Notes: generated by a model not told the origin, from the letters alone. Shown: positions 1 to 8,397, numbered from the stretch's first letter. The stretch: 64,000 nucleotides of DNA from DAIODI01 sp046349255 (GCA_046349255.1 JAXMCR010000003.1:1-64000), one strand, 5' to 3'. Program-made: numbers and translations.

Positions 1-1965
1 GGCACCGACAATTTCACGGTCGTTGGCTTCGACGGCGTGCATTATGTGGCGCGGCTGGGATCGTTCCTGATGATCCCGTCGCAGTCGGAATATGTCGTGG
101 TCGAGGTTGTCGGCCTGCGTGAGCGCGACGCGAGCACGCCGTCCGAGCGCGGCGATTTCGACAGGGCCGGCTCCTCGAAGTATCTGGACGTGGTGCCGGT
201 CGGCATGTTGCCGATGCATGGCGGCGCGTTCCGTTTCGGTGTGTCCGTTTTCCCGTCTTTATATGCGGACGCACTCTATGCGCTGGACGGCGAACTCGAT
301 CGCATCTTCGAGACCGAGGCGGCCGTCGAGCCGTCAGTCGGCCCGGATGGCGGCGCCGGCGAACCCGAAGGGGCCACGCGCTATCGGGTTCTGCCCATAG
401 GCAAGTCGGTAGTGTTCGAGAACTACGACATCAAGGTTCGATTGAACGAGTTCTTCGGCGGTCATGTTGCCATCCTGGGCAATACCGGCAGCGGTAAGTC
501 CTGCACGGTTGCCTCGGTCTTGCAGTCCCTTTTCAGCAAGCCGGAGGAGCATCACGCCCGCGGCGCGACCTTCGTCGTCTTCGACGTCAATGGCGAGTAT
601 CACGCCGCGCTGGCCGCTTCCGCGAAGGAGGGAGCCATCGGGGTCGAGCGCGTCATCCTCGACGGCACGGCGGCTGGCTTCCGTATGCCGCATTGGTTCC
701 TGGAGATGGCAGAATGGGAACTGCTCTTGCAGGCCAGCGAGCGAACACAGCTGCCGGTCCTTCGGACAGCGTTAGGTCTGACAAGTCTTTTTCATGCCAA
801 TACGCCAGAAGCTCTGGCGCTGCGCGAGCACTTTGTCGCCACCTGCATCATAGAGTGTTTTCGAGGGGCAGATGGCGACTCCCCTGTATCAAAATTTCAG
901 CGCGTTGTCTCCCTTCTCCAGAAGTATCCGACAACCGACCTAAATATGGCGCTTCTGAACCGCTTTAATCCCAATTTTCAGTATGGAAATTTTTCGGGAA
1001 ACAACCAATCGGCGTTCCTGGACGAAGTGAGAAAAAAGCTCCGGGAGGACGCGCCCTTACCAGCCTATAATCGGACACCATTCTCTTTTGATGAGCTGCA
1101 CGAGTGTCTCGACTTCGCGATCCTCTATGAGGAGGCTCACGGCAATCGCCAAATCCGAGACTACTGCTCGTCCATGGTTACGCGCCTCAGATCCCTCCAG
1201 GAGAGAACAGAATATGCCTTTCTGCGTCACGAAGGAACCGACGTTGCCGCAGCCGTGAGCGATCTGGAATTTTTGACCAACATCGTCGGCCTGCAAAGGG
1301 CGGCCGGAGAATCTTTCACCAAACGCAATCAAGTCATTATTATTGATCTCAATTCTGTCGAAGATGAAATCGTTGAGCTGGTCAGTGCGGTCATCGCACG
1401 CATGCTTTTTCGGTTTCTTCGCCATGCGGAACCGAGAAACCGCTTCCCGATACACCTATTGCTCGAAGAGGCTCATAGATATATCGCATCTGCGCCGTCC
1501 CGCTTTTCCATCGACGCCACCAAGATTTTCGAGCGCATCGCCAAGGAAGGACGCAAATACGGCATGTTCGTGCTGCTGGCGTCTCAGCGCCCGAGCGAGC
1601 TGTCCAAGACGGTTCTCAGCCAGTGCTCCAACTTCCTGGTTCACCGAATCCAGAATCCCGACGATCTCTCCCAGATCCGCCAGATGACGCCGTTCATCTC
1701 AGAATCGGTCCTGAAGCGGTTGCCGTCATTGCCTCGGCAGCACGCGCTGGTATTTGGAACGTCGGTTAATTTGCCAACGACCTTCAAGGTCAGGGAGGCA
1801 TCGCCGCGGCCGCGCAGTGATGATACCGCCGTGGTCGATCTGTGGTTTCACGAGGAAGGTCGAGCCGCTGACATCCGCCTAGCGCTCCGTCCGGCCGATG
1901 CCGCTGTGGCGGCTGAGGGCGAGGCGCTGATAGTAAACGCAGCGTCGGACGATGACATTTTGTGA
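1..1965 (+). CDS. HerA-type DUF87 ATPase (5' end cut by window)
   Basis: FtsK/HerA superfamily ATPase that would pump DNA or drive a partner nuclease. The frame is open to base 1 without a convincing start, so the gene begins upstream; 654 residues are visible. The first ~60 look like a HAS-barrel. Walker A GNTGSGKS lies at visible residues 160-167, a Walker B-like FVVFDVNGEY follows, and a second acidic strand (LLLEEAH) and a SQ-rich sensor region typical of HerA come later. It converges on nucC across 107 bp, so it is not in the CBASS operon. Defence HerAs usually sit with SIR2, DUF4297 or another nuclease; that partner would lie left of the window. Family call is firm; the system it serves is unknown. 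Confidence 0.85.
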   Translation, partial: GTDNFTVVGFDGVHYVARLGSFLMIPSQSEYVVVEVVGLRERDASTPSERGDFDRAGSSKYLDVVPVGMLPMHGGAFRFGVSVFPSLYADALYALDGELDRIFETEAAVEPSVGPDGGAGEPEGATRYRVLPIGKSVVFENYDIKVRLNEFFGGHVAILGNTGSGKSCTVASVLQSLFSKPEEHHARGATFVVFDVNGEYHAALAASAKEGAIGVERVILDGTAAGFRMPHWFLEMAEWELLLQASERTQLPVLRTALGLTSLFHANTPEALALREHFVATCIIECFRGADGDSPVSKFQRVVSLLQKYPTTDLNMALLNRFNPNFQYGNFSGNNQSAFLDEVRKKLREDAPLPAYNRTPFSFDELHECLDFAILYEEAHGNRQIRDYCSSMVTRLRSLQERTEYAFLRHEGTDVAAAVSDLEFLTNIVGLQRAAGESFTKRNQVIIIDLNSVEDEIVELVSAVIARMLFRFLRHAEPRNRFPIHLLLEEAHRYIASAPSRFSIDATKIFERIAKEGRKYGMFVLLASQRPSELSKTVLSQCSNFLVHRIQNPDDLSQIRQMTPFISESVLKRLPSLPRQHALVFGTSVNLPTTFKVREASPRPRSDDTAVVDLWFHEEGRAADIRLALRPADAAVAAEGEALIVNAASDDDIL

Positions 1966-2072
1966 CCAGCTGGAGACGCTGGAGGCCGCAGGGACTCCCG
2001 GGTCATCCAGCTTCCTCAGCTGCGCGAATAGATATTTCACTTTTTCGATGTGCTGGACGGACAGCCGATCAC

Positions 2073-2798
2073 CTATTTGGTTAGCCACTGTCCGTAGGCT
2101 TCCACATCGATCATCGGAACGGTTCCGCTGAATTGCAGTTGAGAAATCAGCTTGAACAGGAATGCTGTCGCAGGCTTATTTTCGTTGACGAAGCTGATGC
2201 TCGCGGTCGGCTGATCGAAGAAAAAGTGGCCATGTGAGGCGACACAGCCGATATCGAGCCGCCCGTCACCAACGTCGGCGGCCAGGGCCTTCTCAAATGA
2301 GGCTCCGAGAGCAGGACTCCATTCGCTTTCAAAAGTCAGGAGGCCGCCCAAGATCGGGATCAACGGTTTCGCGGGATAGACGCCCTTGGCATATGGAATC
2401 GGTAGGCTCGTGCGGTGAAGGCACCTGACACTTGCAACTTTCTGCTGCGCGTATGCCACTAGGCCGGCATTCGCCGTCTGCTTTGCCTCGAAGACGGCGT
2501 AGACGCTCTCGGCCGGGATGATCGTCTCGTTCTCATATGTGAAAATGAAGGGTGAATACTGGCGATCGAAAATCACAACATCGATCTGTTGGCTGAAGTT
2601 GCCCAGGCTATCGACAACATGCGCCTTGGAAGCCTGATAGCGCTTCGGCAAATATGTCTCCAGCATGCTGATCCAAACATTCTCGCTGGCATCGCCCTTC
2701 GTCCCCGGGTGGCTGAACGACTTTCGGACGGTTGCGAGACGCTGCTGAATGTCTTCATGCAACGAGGAAAGAAGCTGGGACAAGGACCATTCCGACAT
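2073..2798 (-). CDS. nucC: CBASS effector endonuclease NucC
   Basis: Restriction-endonuclease-fold effector that, in characterised systems, is activated by cyclic tri-adenylate, assembles as trimers and hexamers, and degrades double-stranded DNA to kill infected cells. The 241-residue length matches NucC, and the protein resembles the Escherichia coli MS115-1 enzyme throughout from my recall of that sequence. The catalytic ID...ExK residues fall at D73, E104 and K106, the same numbering as E. coli NucC. It is the last gene of the leftward CBASS operon, 28 bp after the CD-NTase. The active site looks intact. Confidence 0.95.
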   Translation of the reverse strand: MSEWSLSQLLSSLHEDIQQRLATVRKSFSHPGTKGDASENVWISMLETYLPKRYQASKAHVVDSLGNFSQQIDVVIFDRQYSPFIFTYENETIIPAESVYAVFEAKQTANAGLVAYAQQKVASVRCLHRTSLPIPYAKGVYPAKPLIPILGGLLTFESEWSPALGASFEKALAADVGDGRLDIGCVASHGHFFFDQPTASISFVNENKPATAFLFKLISQLQFSGTVPMIDVEAYGQWLTK

Positions 2799-2830
2799 CG
2801 AAAAACTCCGTGGGATTTTGATGGCTGTCG

Positions 2831-3727
2831 TTAAGACAGCGGAAATTTCGGGCCGAACAATTCCCGCCAGGCGCGCAACGCCTCTCCGTTACGGCCGTGG
2901 CGGACATGGTCGATTGCAACGGTTGCTTCACGCTCCGCTGCACGCAGAAGGTCGCGCGCCCGCGTCTTGCGGGCCGTGTCCATGCTGTTGCTGATCGGCG
3001 GACCGAGGCCGGCGGGATCAGGCCACTCGTCGAAAACCCGGGCCGCGAGCGTTGCAAAGAACCCCTGAATCTCGCGGTCAAAGCTGCCACCCCAGCCGCC
3101 ATAAAGACATTGCATTGCCATGACTTCGATGAGGAACGAGGGCTTCACCGGCTTCTCGCCGTGCTTGGGGTTGTTGTTCCAGTATTTCAACATCCGCACG
3201 AGACCCTTCCATTCGTTTGAATAGGCCTGATGTGCGGTCGTTGCCTCTGCGGCATGGGTCTGAGGGTTGGTCCCGATCCACTTGCCGATTTCGTTATCAG
3301 GAATCTCGAAATTTTCATCTTTGTCGAAAGCAGGAACGACATCGACACTGATGACTCGGTAATCGGTGTTATCCTCGGCATCCGCCCTCACGCCAAAATC
3401 GACGTTGATCGAGCGGTTCTGCTTCTTGGCCTTGTCGCCGTACTTCTCGACCAAGGCGTTGTGAAAATCAGTCAGCACAACCGATGGCGCTTTGGAACGA
3501 TAGTGATCTTCCGACGGTTTCAAGACGAAGAAGATGTCGACGTCTTTCAATGGCTTTGTCTTGGTCCAGCGCGCATAGGATCCGGTCAGGAAGCTCCGGT
3601 CGATCTTGAACTTGGTGTCCAGATAATCCCGGACTTCCTTCTGGCGCGCGGAGGCGTTTGCCTGCTCACGATCGTTCAATTCCAATCGACTTTTGAATTT
3701 CCGGAACGCTTCGTCGATCGTGAGCAT
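2831..3727 (-). CDS. CBASS CD-NTase (cyclic oligonucleotide synthase)
   Basis: cGAS/DncV-like nucleotidyltransferase, 298 residues, that makes the second messenger sensed by NucC. The signature is intact: G49-S50 in LTGSYAR, metal-binding D62 and D64 in KDVDIFF, and a third carboxylate D129 in ISVDVVPAF. A C-terminal OAS-like helical domain with FLIEVM follows. By recall it resembles CdnD-clade enzymes (as in Pseudomonas aeruginosa ATCC 27853) more than E. coli CdnC. The ATG at 3727 is chosen over a TTG one codon upstream because AGGAG sits about 6 bases before it; it overlaps the cap7 stop as TGATG. Product cyclic AAA is inferred from the NucC partner. Confidence 0.93.
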   Translation of the reverse strand: MLTIDEAFRKFKSRLELNDREQANASARQKEVRDYLDTKFKIDRSFLTGSYARWTKTKPLKDVDIFFVLKPSEDHYRSKAPSVVLTDFHNALVEKYGDKAKKQNRSINVDFGVRADAEDNTDYRVISVDVVPAFDKDENFEIPDNEIGKWIGTNPQTHAAEATTAHQAYSNEWKGLVRMLKYWNNNPKHGEKPVKPSFLIEVMAMQCLYGGWGGSFDREIQGFFATLAARVFDEWPDPAGLGPPISNSMDTARKTRARDLLRAAEREATVAIDHVRHGRNGEALRAWRELFGPKFPLS

Positions 3728-4227
3728 CAAGCTCTCCTAAGATAAGAGGTGCTGGCGCCAAGGCCGCTGTGTTCGACAGTCGTCCCGAGGCTTTGACGAA
3801 CCATGCCCTCCGTCGAACGGCCGCTCGCCTTGCTCCACCCAGCCACGTCGGGACGTCCCGGCTTGCTTTGAAGAAGGAGTCGATACCGCGCCTCGCTCGG
3901 AACCAGCCCCGCCTTTCTGATGGCGTATTTGAGCTGCTCGGTATCCGTCCAAAAACCGCCATCGCCTCCGGACCAGCCATAGGCGATGTCGATGTCCCAC
4001 CGGACAATCAGCGCGTCCGTTCTCGGGTTGTAGATTTCCAGCTTTACGGTTTCGAGATCGCCAGTGTTCAACCAGGTCTGCACACCGCGCATGTGCAGTT
4101 CCCAGTCGCCGACAAACTCGGTTGGATCGAGGCCCACAAGGCGGATGATGTCCTTCAAGCTTTTGAGGATGTTGTCAGCCACATAGGTGACAGAGTGGGT
4201 ATAGGTGTTGACAGCGACGCTGGTCAT
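3727..4227 (-). CDS. cap7: CBASS HORMA-domain protein Cap7 (bacHORMA_1 type)
   Basis: HORMA-fold sensor, 166 residues. In type III CBASS a HORMA protein binds a peptide ligand, closes its C-terminal safety belt and activates the CD-NTase; the TRIP13-like ATPase reopens it. The sequence matches the bacterial HORMA family 1 pattern along its length, including an N-terminal YTHSVTYV helix, a central RWDIDIAYGW strand, and a C-terminal VEHSGL segment expected in the mobile safety belt. It overlaps the gene before it by 4 bases (ATGA) and the CD-NTase by 1 base, so the operon is tightly coupled. Confidence 0.93.
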   Translation of the reverse strand: MTSVAVNTYTHSVTYVADNILKSLKDIIRLVGLDPTEFVGDWELHMRGVQTWLNTGDLETVKLEIYNPRTDALIVRWDIDIAYGWSGGDGGFWTDTEQLKYAIRKAGLVPSEARYRLLLQSKPGRPDVAGWSKASGRSTEGMVRQSLGTTVEHSGLGASTSYLRRA

Positions 4228-4700
4228 GAGCCCAGAAACCCTTTCGGATCGAATATAAGGGTCTGTGATTTCGTGGTCGCCGACTCGTCTGCGCTGGAGA
4301 CAGCCGCATCAAGATCGCGCGCCGTGATGCGTGTGCTGTGCTTTTTGAGCGCAGCCTGGACCCATGCGAGATCGTCCGCCAGGCAAGGCAGCGATACCCG
4401 CCAATCCCCTTTCAGCGGGTCAAAGCCAAGGGAGTCTTCATTCGCACCGGAACCGTCGATGGCGTCATCGTCATAGAGGCAATAGATGCGCGTGCGCGGA
4501 CCATCGCAGGTGACTGTGATCGCGGCGTCCTTGGGCGCCTGATCAGCGATCACACTGGCGGCGACACCGGTGACGGCAAGAAGCTCCGTCCGTGCATCTC
4601 CTGCCTTGCCCTGAGTCAAGAGATCAACGATCGCCGTCCAGGTCCGTGAGGCGTCGCGCTCGGGCGTACTCTTGAATGTGCGGCTGGCAACGGTGCTCAT
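4224..4700 (-). CDS. second CBASS HORMA-like protein (bacHORMA_2 type)
   Basis: 158-residue protein between cap6 and cap7, with 4-base ATGA overlaps on both sides. Its pattern (TPERDASRTWTAIVDLL near the N terminus, IYCLYDDDAID and WRVSLPC in the middle) recalls the second HORMA family of two-HORMA CBASS operons, sometimes called Cap8 or HORMA3. The middle region is acidic and the last 30 residues look flexible. The start at 4700 is fixed by the overlap with the cap6 stop; upstream extension in this frame is only a shadow of cap6. CBASS membership is certain from position; the HORMA assignment is from recalled family resemblance. Confidence 0.7.
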   Translation of the reverse strand: MSTVASRTFKSTPERDASRTWTAIVDLLTQGKAGDARTELLAVTGVAASVIADQAPKDAAITVTCDGPRTRIYCLYDDDAIDGSGANEDSLGFDPLKGDWRVSLPCLADDLAWVQAALKKHSTRITARDLDAAVSSADESATTKSQTLIFDPKGFLGS

Positions 4701-5620
4701 GACGCCTTGCCTCCCGACATACGGCCCGCCTTGGCAGCGCGCGCCGCGCCTAACAGATCCTCGAGCGTGACGCGTTCGGGATTCATGGCCGTTTGCGGGC
4801 TGCTGGCCAAGGCGTTGGCCACCATCTTGCGGATGGCGCGTCCGTCGAGCCCGACGCATTCGGCCGCGCAGCGGTCGAAACCCGAGGTCGTCGGCAGCTT
4901 CGCGATGGCTGGATAGGTCTTGCCGAGACCAGTCAGGCAATCCTTCAGGATAAGCCCGCACGCTTCACGATCGGGCAGCGGCACATGGACGACCAGGTCA
5001 CAGCGCGAGGTGAAGGCCGCGTCGACCGCCTCGGGAAAGTTGCTGGTGGCAAGGAACAGCAGGTTCGGATGCCGTTCGGCCAGAGCGTCAAGTTGAACGA
5101 GCACGGCATCGGTTGCGCGGTGGATATCGATCGGATTGGCCTCCAGGCTCATTTTCGACCGGTCCGCGGCAAGCGTCTCGACTTCATCGAGGAGCACAAT
5201 CGTCGGTCCTGCGGCGGCCGCTTCGGCGATCGACTGTGAGAACAGCTCCGAGACCGCACGCTGGGTCTTGCCCATCGCCGAACTGGTTAGCGCGTGGGGC
5301 TCGACTTCGAGCAGGCGGAACCCGCCGCCAGGAAATGTCTCGGCGGTACGATGTGCCAATCCGCGAGCGAGAGATGTCTTGCCGGTCCCTGGTGGTCCGA
5401 CAAGCATAATGACGCCGTGGAGCGGAATAACACTACGGTCGACCTTACCGCGCATCGTGAAGTTCAGCATCGCCTGCGAGAGGAGCTGGGCCTTCAGGCG
5501 CTCGTCCAGGATGATCGAATTCCAGAGTGCTCCGAGCGCGGGATCGGGAAGCCGGCGTGCGCGCTGGATGCCCTTGGGTTGATTGAAGTCCTCGTTCTGC
5601 ACCGCCGTCAGCTTCTGCAT
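4697..5620 (-). CDS. cap6: CBASS TRIP13/Pch2-like AAA+ ATPase Cap6
   Basis: AAA+ remodeller, 307 residues, that in type III CBASS disassembles the HORMA:CD-NTase complex and so restrains signalling. Walker A GPPGTGKT is at residues 75-82, Walker B IVLLDEVE carries D145 and E146, a sensor-1 asparagine is in LATSNFPEA, and SRCD provides an arginine-finger candidate. A short N-terminal segment (1-65) precedes the ATPase core, as in bacterial TRIP13s. It is the first gene of the CBASS operon; AGGA lies about 9 bases before the ATG. A terminator for the upstream DUF2188 gene sits 50 bp before it, so the operon probably has its own promoter or depends on read-through. Confidence 0.93.
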   Translation of the reverse strand: MQKLTAVQNEDFNQPKGIQRARRLPDPALGALWNSIILDERLKAQLLSQAMLNFTMRGKVDRSVIPLHGVIMLVGPPGTGKTSLARGLAHRTAETFPGGGFRLLEVEPHALTSSAMGKTQRAVSELFSQSIAEAAAAGPTIVLLDEVETLAADRSKMSLEANPIDIHRATDAVLVQLDALAERHPNLLFLATSNFPEAVDAAFTSRCDLVVHVPLPDREACGLILKDCLTGLGKTYPAIAKLPTTSGFDRCAAECVGLDGRAIRKMVANALASSPQTAMNPERVTLEDLLGAARAAKAGRMSGGKAS

Positions 5621-5669
5621 CGTGATCGTCCTCGCGTCGCCTGCCTGGCGGGTTGAATGCGAAAGTTGG

Positions 5670-5704
5670 AAAAACTGAGCCCAAGCGGCTGCGGCCGCTG
5701 GGCT
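5670..5704 (-). terminator. rho-independent terminator after DUF2188 gene
   Basis: On the minus strand a GC-rich hairpin (left arm AGCCCAGCGGC, right arm GCCGCTTGGGCT, loop CGCA, one bulge) starts at the DUF2188 stop codon and is followed by a run of five T. It lies between DUF2188 and cap6, so it could reduce read-through into CBASS. Confidence 0.75.
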
Positions 5705-5925
5705 TACCCCTTCGGAGGGAAGGGATCGTTGCCGTAGGAGTTGGCGTCCCGGATGCGACCGTCGGGACGGTGTATCACCACCTCGCCGCGCTCGCGGATC
5801 GCGGTGTTGCGCGCTGCTTCGGTTGCCTGCGCCTGGGTGCTGTGTGTCGTTCCCACGCGGGAAGCTCCCTCACGGCGCGTCGCCCAACCGGAATCGTGGG
5901 GAACGACATGGATGCGTTTTGACAT
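5704..5925 (-). CDS. DUF2188 small protein
   Basis: 73-residue basic protein of the DUF2188 family. The N-terminal part RIHVVPHDSGWATRREG, a central Ala-rich helix with repeated AR/ATE residues, and the C-terminal HRPDGRIRDANSYGNDPFPP pattern fit the family well. Members are often near defence or mobile genes and their role is not established. An AGGAAGGAAG ribosome-binding sequence lies just before the ATG. It is transcribed toward cap6 but ends at a strong terminator. It may be an accessory of the CBASS locus or simply island cargo. Confidence 0.8.
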   Translation of the reverse strand: MSKRIHVVPHDSGWATRREGASRVGTTHSTQAQATEAARNTAIRERGEVVIHRPDGRIRDANSYGNDPFPPKG

Positions 5926-6001
5926 TCTGACTTCCTTCCTGCTCGCCGCTGCCCGAATCGGACATTCACCGACGCCTAACCAATTTCAGGACGCTGGATT
6001 G

Positions 6002-6060
6002 TTGTCAATACACACATTTTAAATGACAATATTAAGCACATTGTGTTTGTGACATTGACA
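6002..6060 (+). promoter_or_regulatory. divergent promoter/operator region between DUF2188-CBASS and capH
   Basis: AT-rich stretch in otherwise GC-rich DNA between two divergent transcription units. A promoter-like TTGTCA (6002-6007) is followed after 17 bases by GACAAT (6025-6030). Short half-sites recur: TGTCA at 6003, TGACA at 6024 and 6050, and the pair GTCAAT (6004) / ATTGAC (6054). This is the expected place for a CapH-type repressor to bind and control both directions; the exact operator is inferred. Confidence 0.5.
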
Positions 6061-6089
6061 TCGTGCGGTGTGGAACGCAAACATTGGGA

Positions 6090-6443
6090 ATGCCAGATGA
6101 GTCGATCTATGTAGCGTTCGGGAAGCTTGTCGCTTCGAGGCGAAAGACACTTGAACTCACCCAAGCCGAGCTGGCAGCCAAAGTGGGTATGTCGCGTGCG
6201 TCAGTGGCAAATATCGAGAGCGGCCGGCAGAACGTGTTGTTGCATCACGTCTACAGTCTCGCGTCGGCGCTGGAATTTTCAAAGCCCGCCGATTTGCTAC
6301 CCGCCGTGCCAAAACCACAGCCCCGTGAGGATATGCAGATGATCTTGTCAGACGAAACAGTGACCGCTCGCGGCAAGGCGCAGATCAATGATCTGATCGC
6401 GGATGCGCTTGCGCGCCATAGTTCCGGAAGAGCCGGGTCGTGA
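6090..6443 (+). CDS. capH: XRE-family repressor, CapH-like
   Basis: 117-residue DNA-binding protein with an XRE helix-turn-helix at about residues 23-45 (LTQAELAAKVGMSRASVANIESG) and a C-terminal segment that could be a dimerisation or protease-target region. In several CBASS loci a small HTH protein, CapH, represses the operon and is cut by the partner protease CapP. Position (divergent from CBASS, overlapping a protease gene by 4 bases as GTGA) fits that role. The ATG at 6090 is preferred to a GTG at 6063, though neither has a textbook ribosome-binding site. The CapH identity is from context. Confidence 0.8.
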   Translation: MPDESIYVAFGKLVASRRKTLELTQAELAAKVGMSRASVANIESGRQNVLLHHVYSLASALEFSKPADLLPAVPKPQPREDMQMILSDETVTARGKAQINDLIADALARHSSGRAGS

Positions 6444-6961
6444 CCGCCAACCCCGAAATGGCGCGGGAAGCTGCGCGCAGGATGTTGCGGGAGTTCGGAG
6501 TGAAGGGAGCCCCAGTTCCCATTGAGCGCATTATCAAGGCTAGGAACGTTGTACTTCAGTATGCGCCTCTGGAGGACGATCTCTCCGGCATGGCCTTCAT
6601 AAAGGACGGCATCGGTATCATCGGCGTGAACGCCTTGCATCACCCGAACCGGCAACGGTTTACGGCCGCACATGAGCTTGGGCATCATGTGTTGCATGCC
6701 GCGAATATCCAGAAGGCCGTGCATGTCGACAAAGGGTTTCGGGTTCTGTTGCGCGATGACGTCTCGTCACAGGGAATCGACCCTCTGGAAATCGAGGCCA
6801 ACGCATTTGCGTCTGAGCTACTTATGCCTCGAGAATTCCTTGCGAATGCCCTGGACGCTAGTGGACTGGACATGGAGGATGACGTCGGGATTGAGGTGCT
6901 TGCAAAAAAGTTCCGGGTGAGTGCATCCGCGATGCGGTTCCGCCTAGCGAGTCATTTCTAG
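6440..6961 (+). CDS. capP: ImmA/IrrE-family zinc metallopeptidase, CapP-like
   Basis: 173-residue DUF955-type protease. The zinc motif HELGH occupies residues 78-82 and the third ligand E119 lies in EIEANAFASELLMP. In characterised CBASS loci CapP is stimulated by single-stranded DNA, cleaves CapH and so derepresses the immune operon after DNA damage. The GTG start overlaps the capH stop, which ties the two together. The C-terminal region (VEVLAKKFRVSASAMRFRL) looks like the winged-helix-like tail common in ImmA proteins. The protein has no cysteine. Function as CapP is inferred from pairing and position. Confidence 0.85.
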   Translation: MTANPEMAREAARRMLREFGVKGAPVPIERIIKARNVVLQYAPLEDDLSGMAFIKDGIGIIGVNALHHPNRQRFTAAHELGHHVLHAANIQKAVHVDKGFRVLLRDDVSSQGIDPLEIEANAFASELLMPREFLANALDASGLDMEDDVGIEVLAKKFRVSASAMRFRLASHF

Positions 6962-6975
6962 GCGAGGGGGTGTGT

Positions 6976-8397
6976 ATGGGCTTCGTATTCTTCGACACGG
7001 AGACAACGGGGCTCAGGCATGGTTTCGATCAGATCGTGCATTTCGCGGCAATACGGACTGACAACGATCTCAACGAGGTCGATCGGTTCGAGGCGCGCTC
7101 ACGTCTTTTGCCGCATGTCGTTCCCCACCCGAGCGCACTTCTGACAAACGGGCTGCCAATTGAACGCCTCACCGATGAGGGGTTGCCGTCGCACTATCAG
7201 ATGGTCCTCCTTATCCGAGAAAAGCTCCTGTGCTGGTCTCCGTCGATTTTTGTGGGCTACAACTCCATCCGGTTCGACGAGGAAATGCTCAGGCACGCAT
7301 TTTTTCAGACGCTGCAGCCAGCTTATCTCACCAGCAGCCACGGTAATTCCCGCGCCGATGTTCTGGGCCTTGTAATGGCGGCGGCGGGTCTATCACCGGC
7401 CAGCCTGTCTGTTCCCTACGGGCCAGAAGGGCGCCCGATTTTTCGTCTGGAACAGCTTGCATCGGCAAATGACGTTGCTCACACAGACGCGCACGACGCT
7501 ATGGGTGATGTGGTTGCCACGCTCGGTCTTTGCCGCCGCGTCCATGAACGATCGCCCGAACTCTGGCATCGCTTCGTGCGCTTTTCGAAGAAAGCGACTG
7601 TTGGAGATTTCGTCGACACCGAAGACGGGTTTTTCCTCACCGAGTTTTTTGGCAATGCGCCCTATCACACGCCGGTTGTGTGTATCGGCGCAGATCCGGA
7701 TCAGCCCAATGGTAGGTTCTGCTTACGTTTGGACGTCGCCCGCGAAGAGCTTGCTGTGATGACGGAAGAGGCGTTCCAGAGCTACTTGTCAGCAAAACCA
7801 AGTCCTGTCCGAAGGCTCCGAATCAATGCTGCCCCTACATTGACAGCTTTCTACGATGCGCCCGACGCCATGCTCGACGGCGCCGACATTGATGATCTGG
7901 AGAGACGTGCCCGGAGCATCAAGGAAGATACGGCGCTGCGCTCTCGGATCATTGAGGCCTTCGTGGCGACGCGAGCACGTCGTTCGCCGTCTAGCCATGT
8001 GGAAGGGCGGATCTACGAGGGCTTTCCTGGTCGAGATGACGAGGATCGCATGGCAAAATTCCATACCGTGGGTTGGGGGGAGGCGGCGGCCATCGTTCAA
8101 GAATTTGACGATGAACGGCTCCGGGTTTTTGGTCGGCGATTGATCTACTACGGCGGCCGGTCGGCCTTGTCGGATGACGTGAAGCTTGGTGTGGAGTGTG
8201 ACTTGACCGACCGTCTGATAGACCATGCCGCTGGGGGCTTTACGCTGCGTCAGGCGCTTGACGAGACGGAGCGGCTGTTGGCTGAAAATGGTGCTGACGC
8301 CAACGGGATCTTGTCCAGCTATCGCGAATACCTCACTCATCGTATCAAACGTGTAACGGAGTTCCGCGCCCGGCGGTTTGTCGTCGAGCCGCGTTAG
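6976..8397 (+). CDS. ExoI-like (SbcB-like) DEDDh 3'-5' exonuclease
   Basis: 473-residue DnaQ-fold exonuclease. D7 and E9 lie in FDTETTG, a second acidic motif is in the NSIRFDEEMLRHAFF segment, and the last is HTDAHDAMGD, giving a complete DEDDh site. The long C-terminal part after ~residue 200 resembles the SH3-like and helical regions of exonuclease I, which degrades single-stranded DNA 3' to 5'. ATG 6976 with GAGGGGG upstream is preferred over GTG 6970. It lies 14 bp after capP, same strand, probably one transcript. An ssDNA nuclease beside an ssDNA-activated protease is notable; it may be a feedback component or an independent anti-phage nuclease. Confidence 0.8.
   Translation: MGFVFFDTETTGLRHGFDQIVHFAAIRTDNDLNEVDRFEARSRLLPHVVPHPSALLTNGLPIERLTDEGLPSHYQMVLLIREKLLCWSPSIFVGYNSIRFDEEMLRHAFFQTLQPAYLTSSHGNSRADVLGLVMAAAGLSPASLSVPYGPEGRPIFRLEQLASANDVAHTDAHDAMGDVVATLGLCRRVHERSPELWHRFVRFSKKATVGDFVDTEDGFFLTEFFGNAPYHTPVVCIGADPDQPNGRFCLRLDVAREELAVMTEEAFQSYLSAKPSPVRRLRINAAPTLTAFYDAPDAMLDGADIDDLERRARSIKEDTALRSRIIEAFVATRARRSPSSHVEGRIYEGFPGRDDEDRMAKFHTVGWGEAAAIVQEFDDERLRVFGRRLIYYGGRSALSDDVKLGVECDLTDRLIDHAAGGFTLRQALDETERLLAENGADANGILSSYREYLTHRIKRVTEFRARRFVVEPR

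Noticed and set aside
1966..2072. terminator between herA and nucC
   Set aside because: Only a 5-bp CCAGC/GCTGG pairing and no clear T-run.
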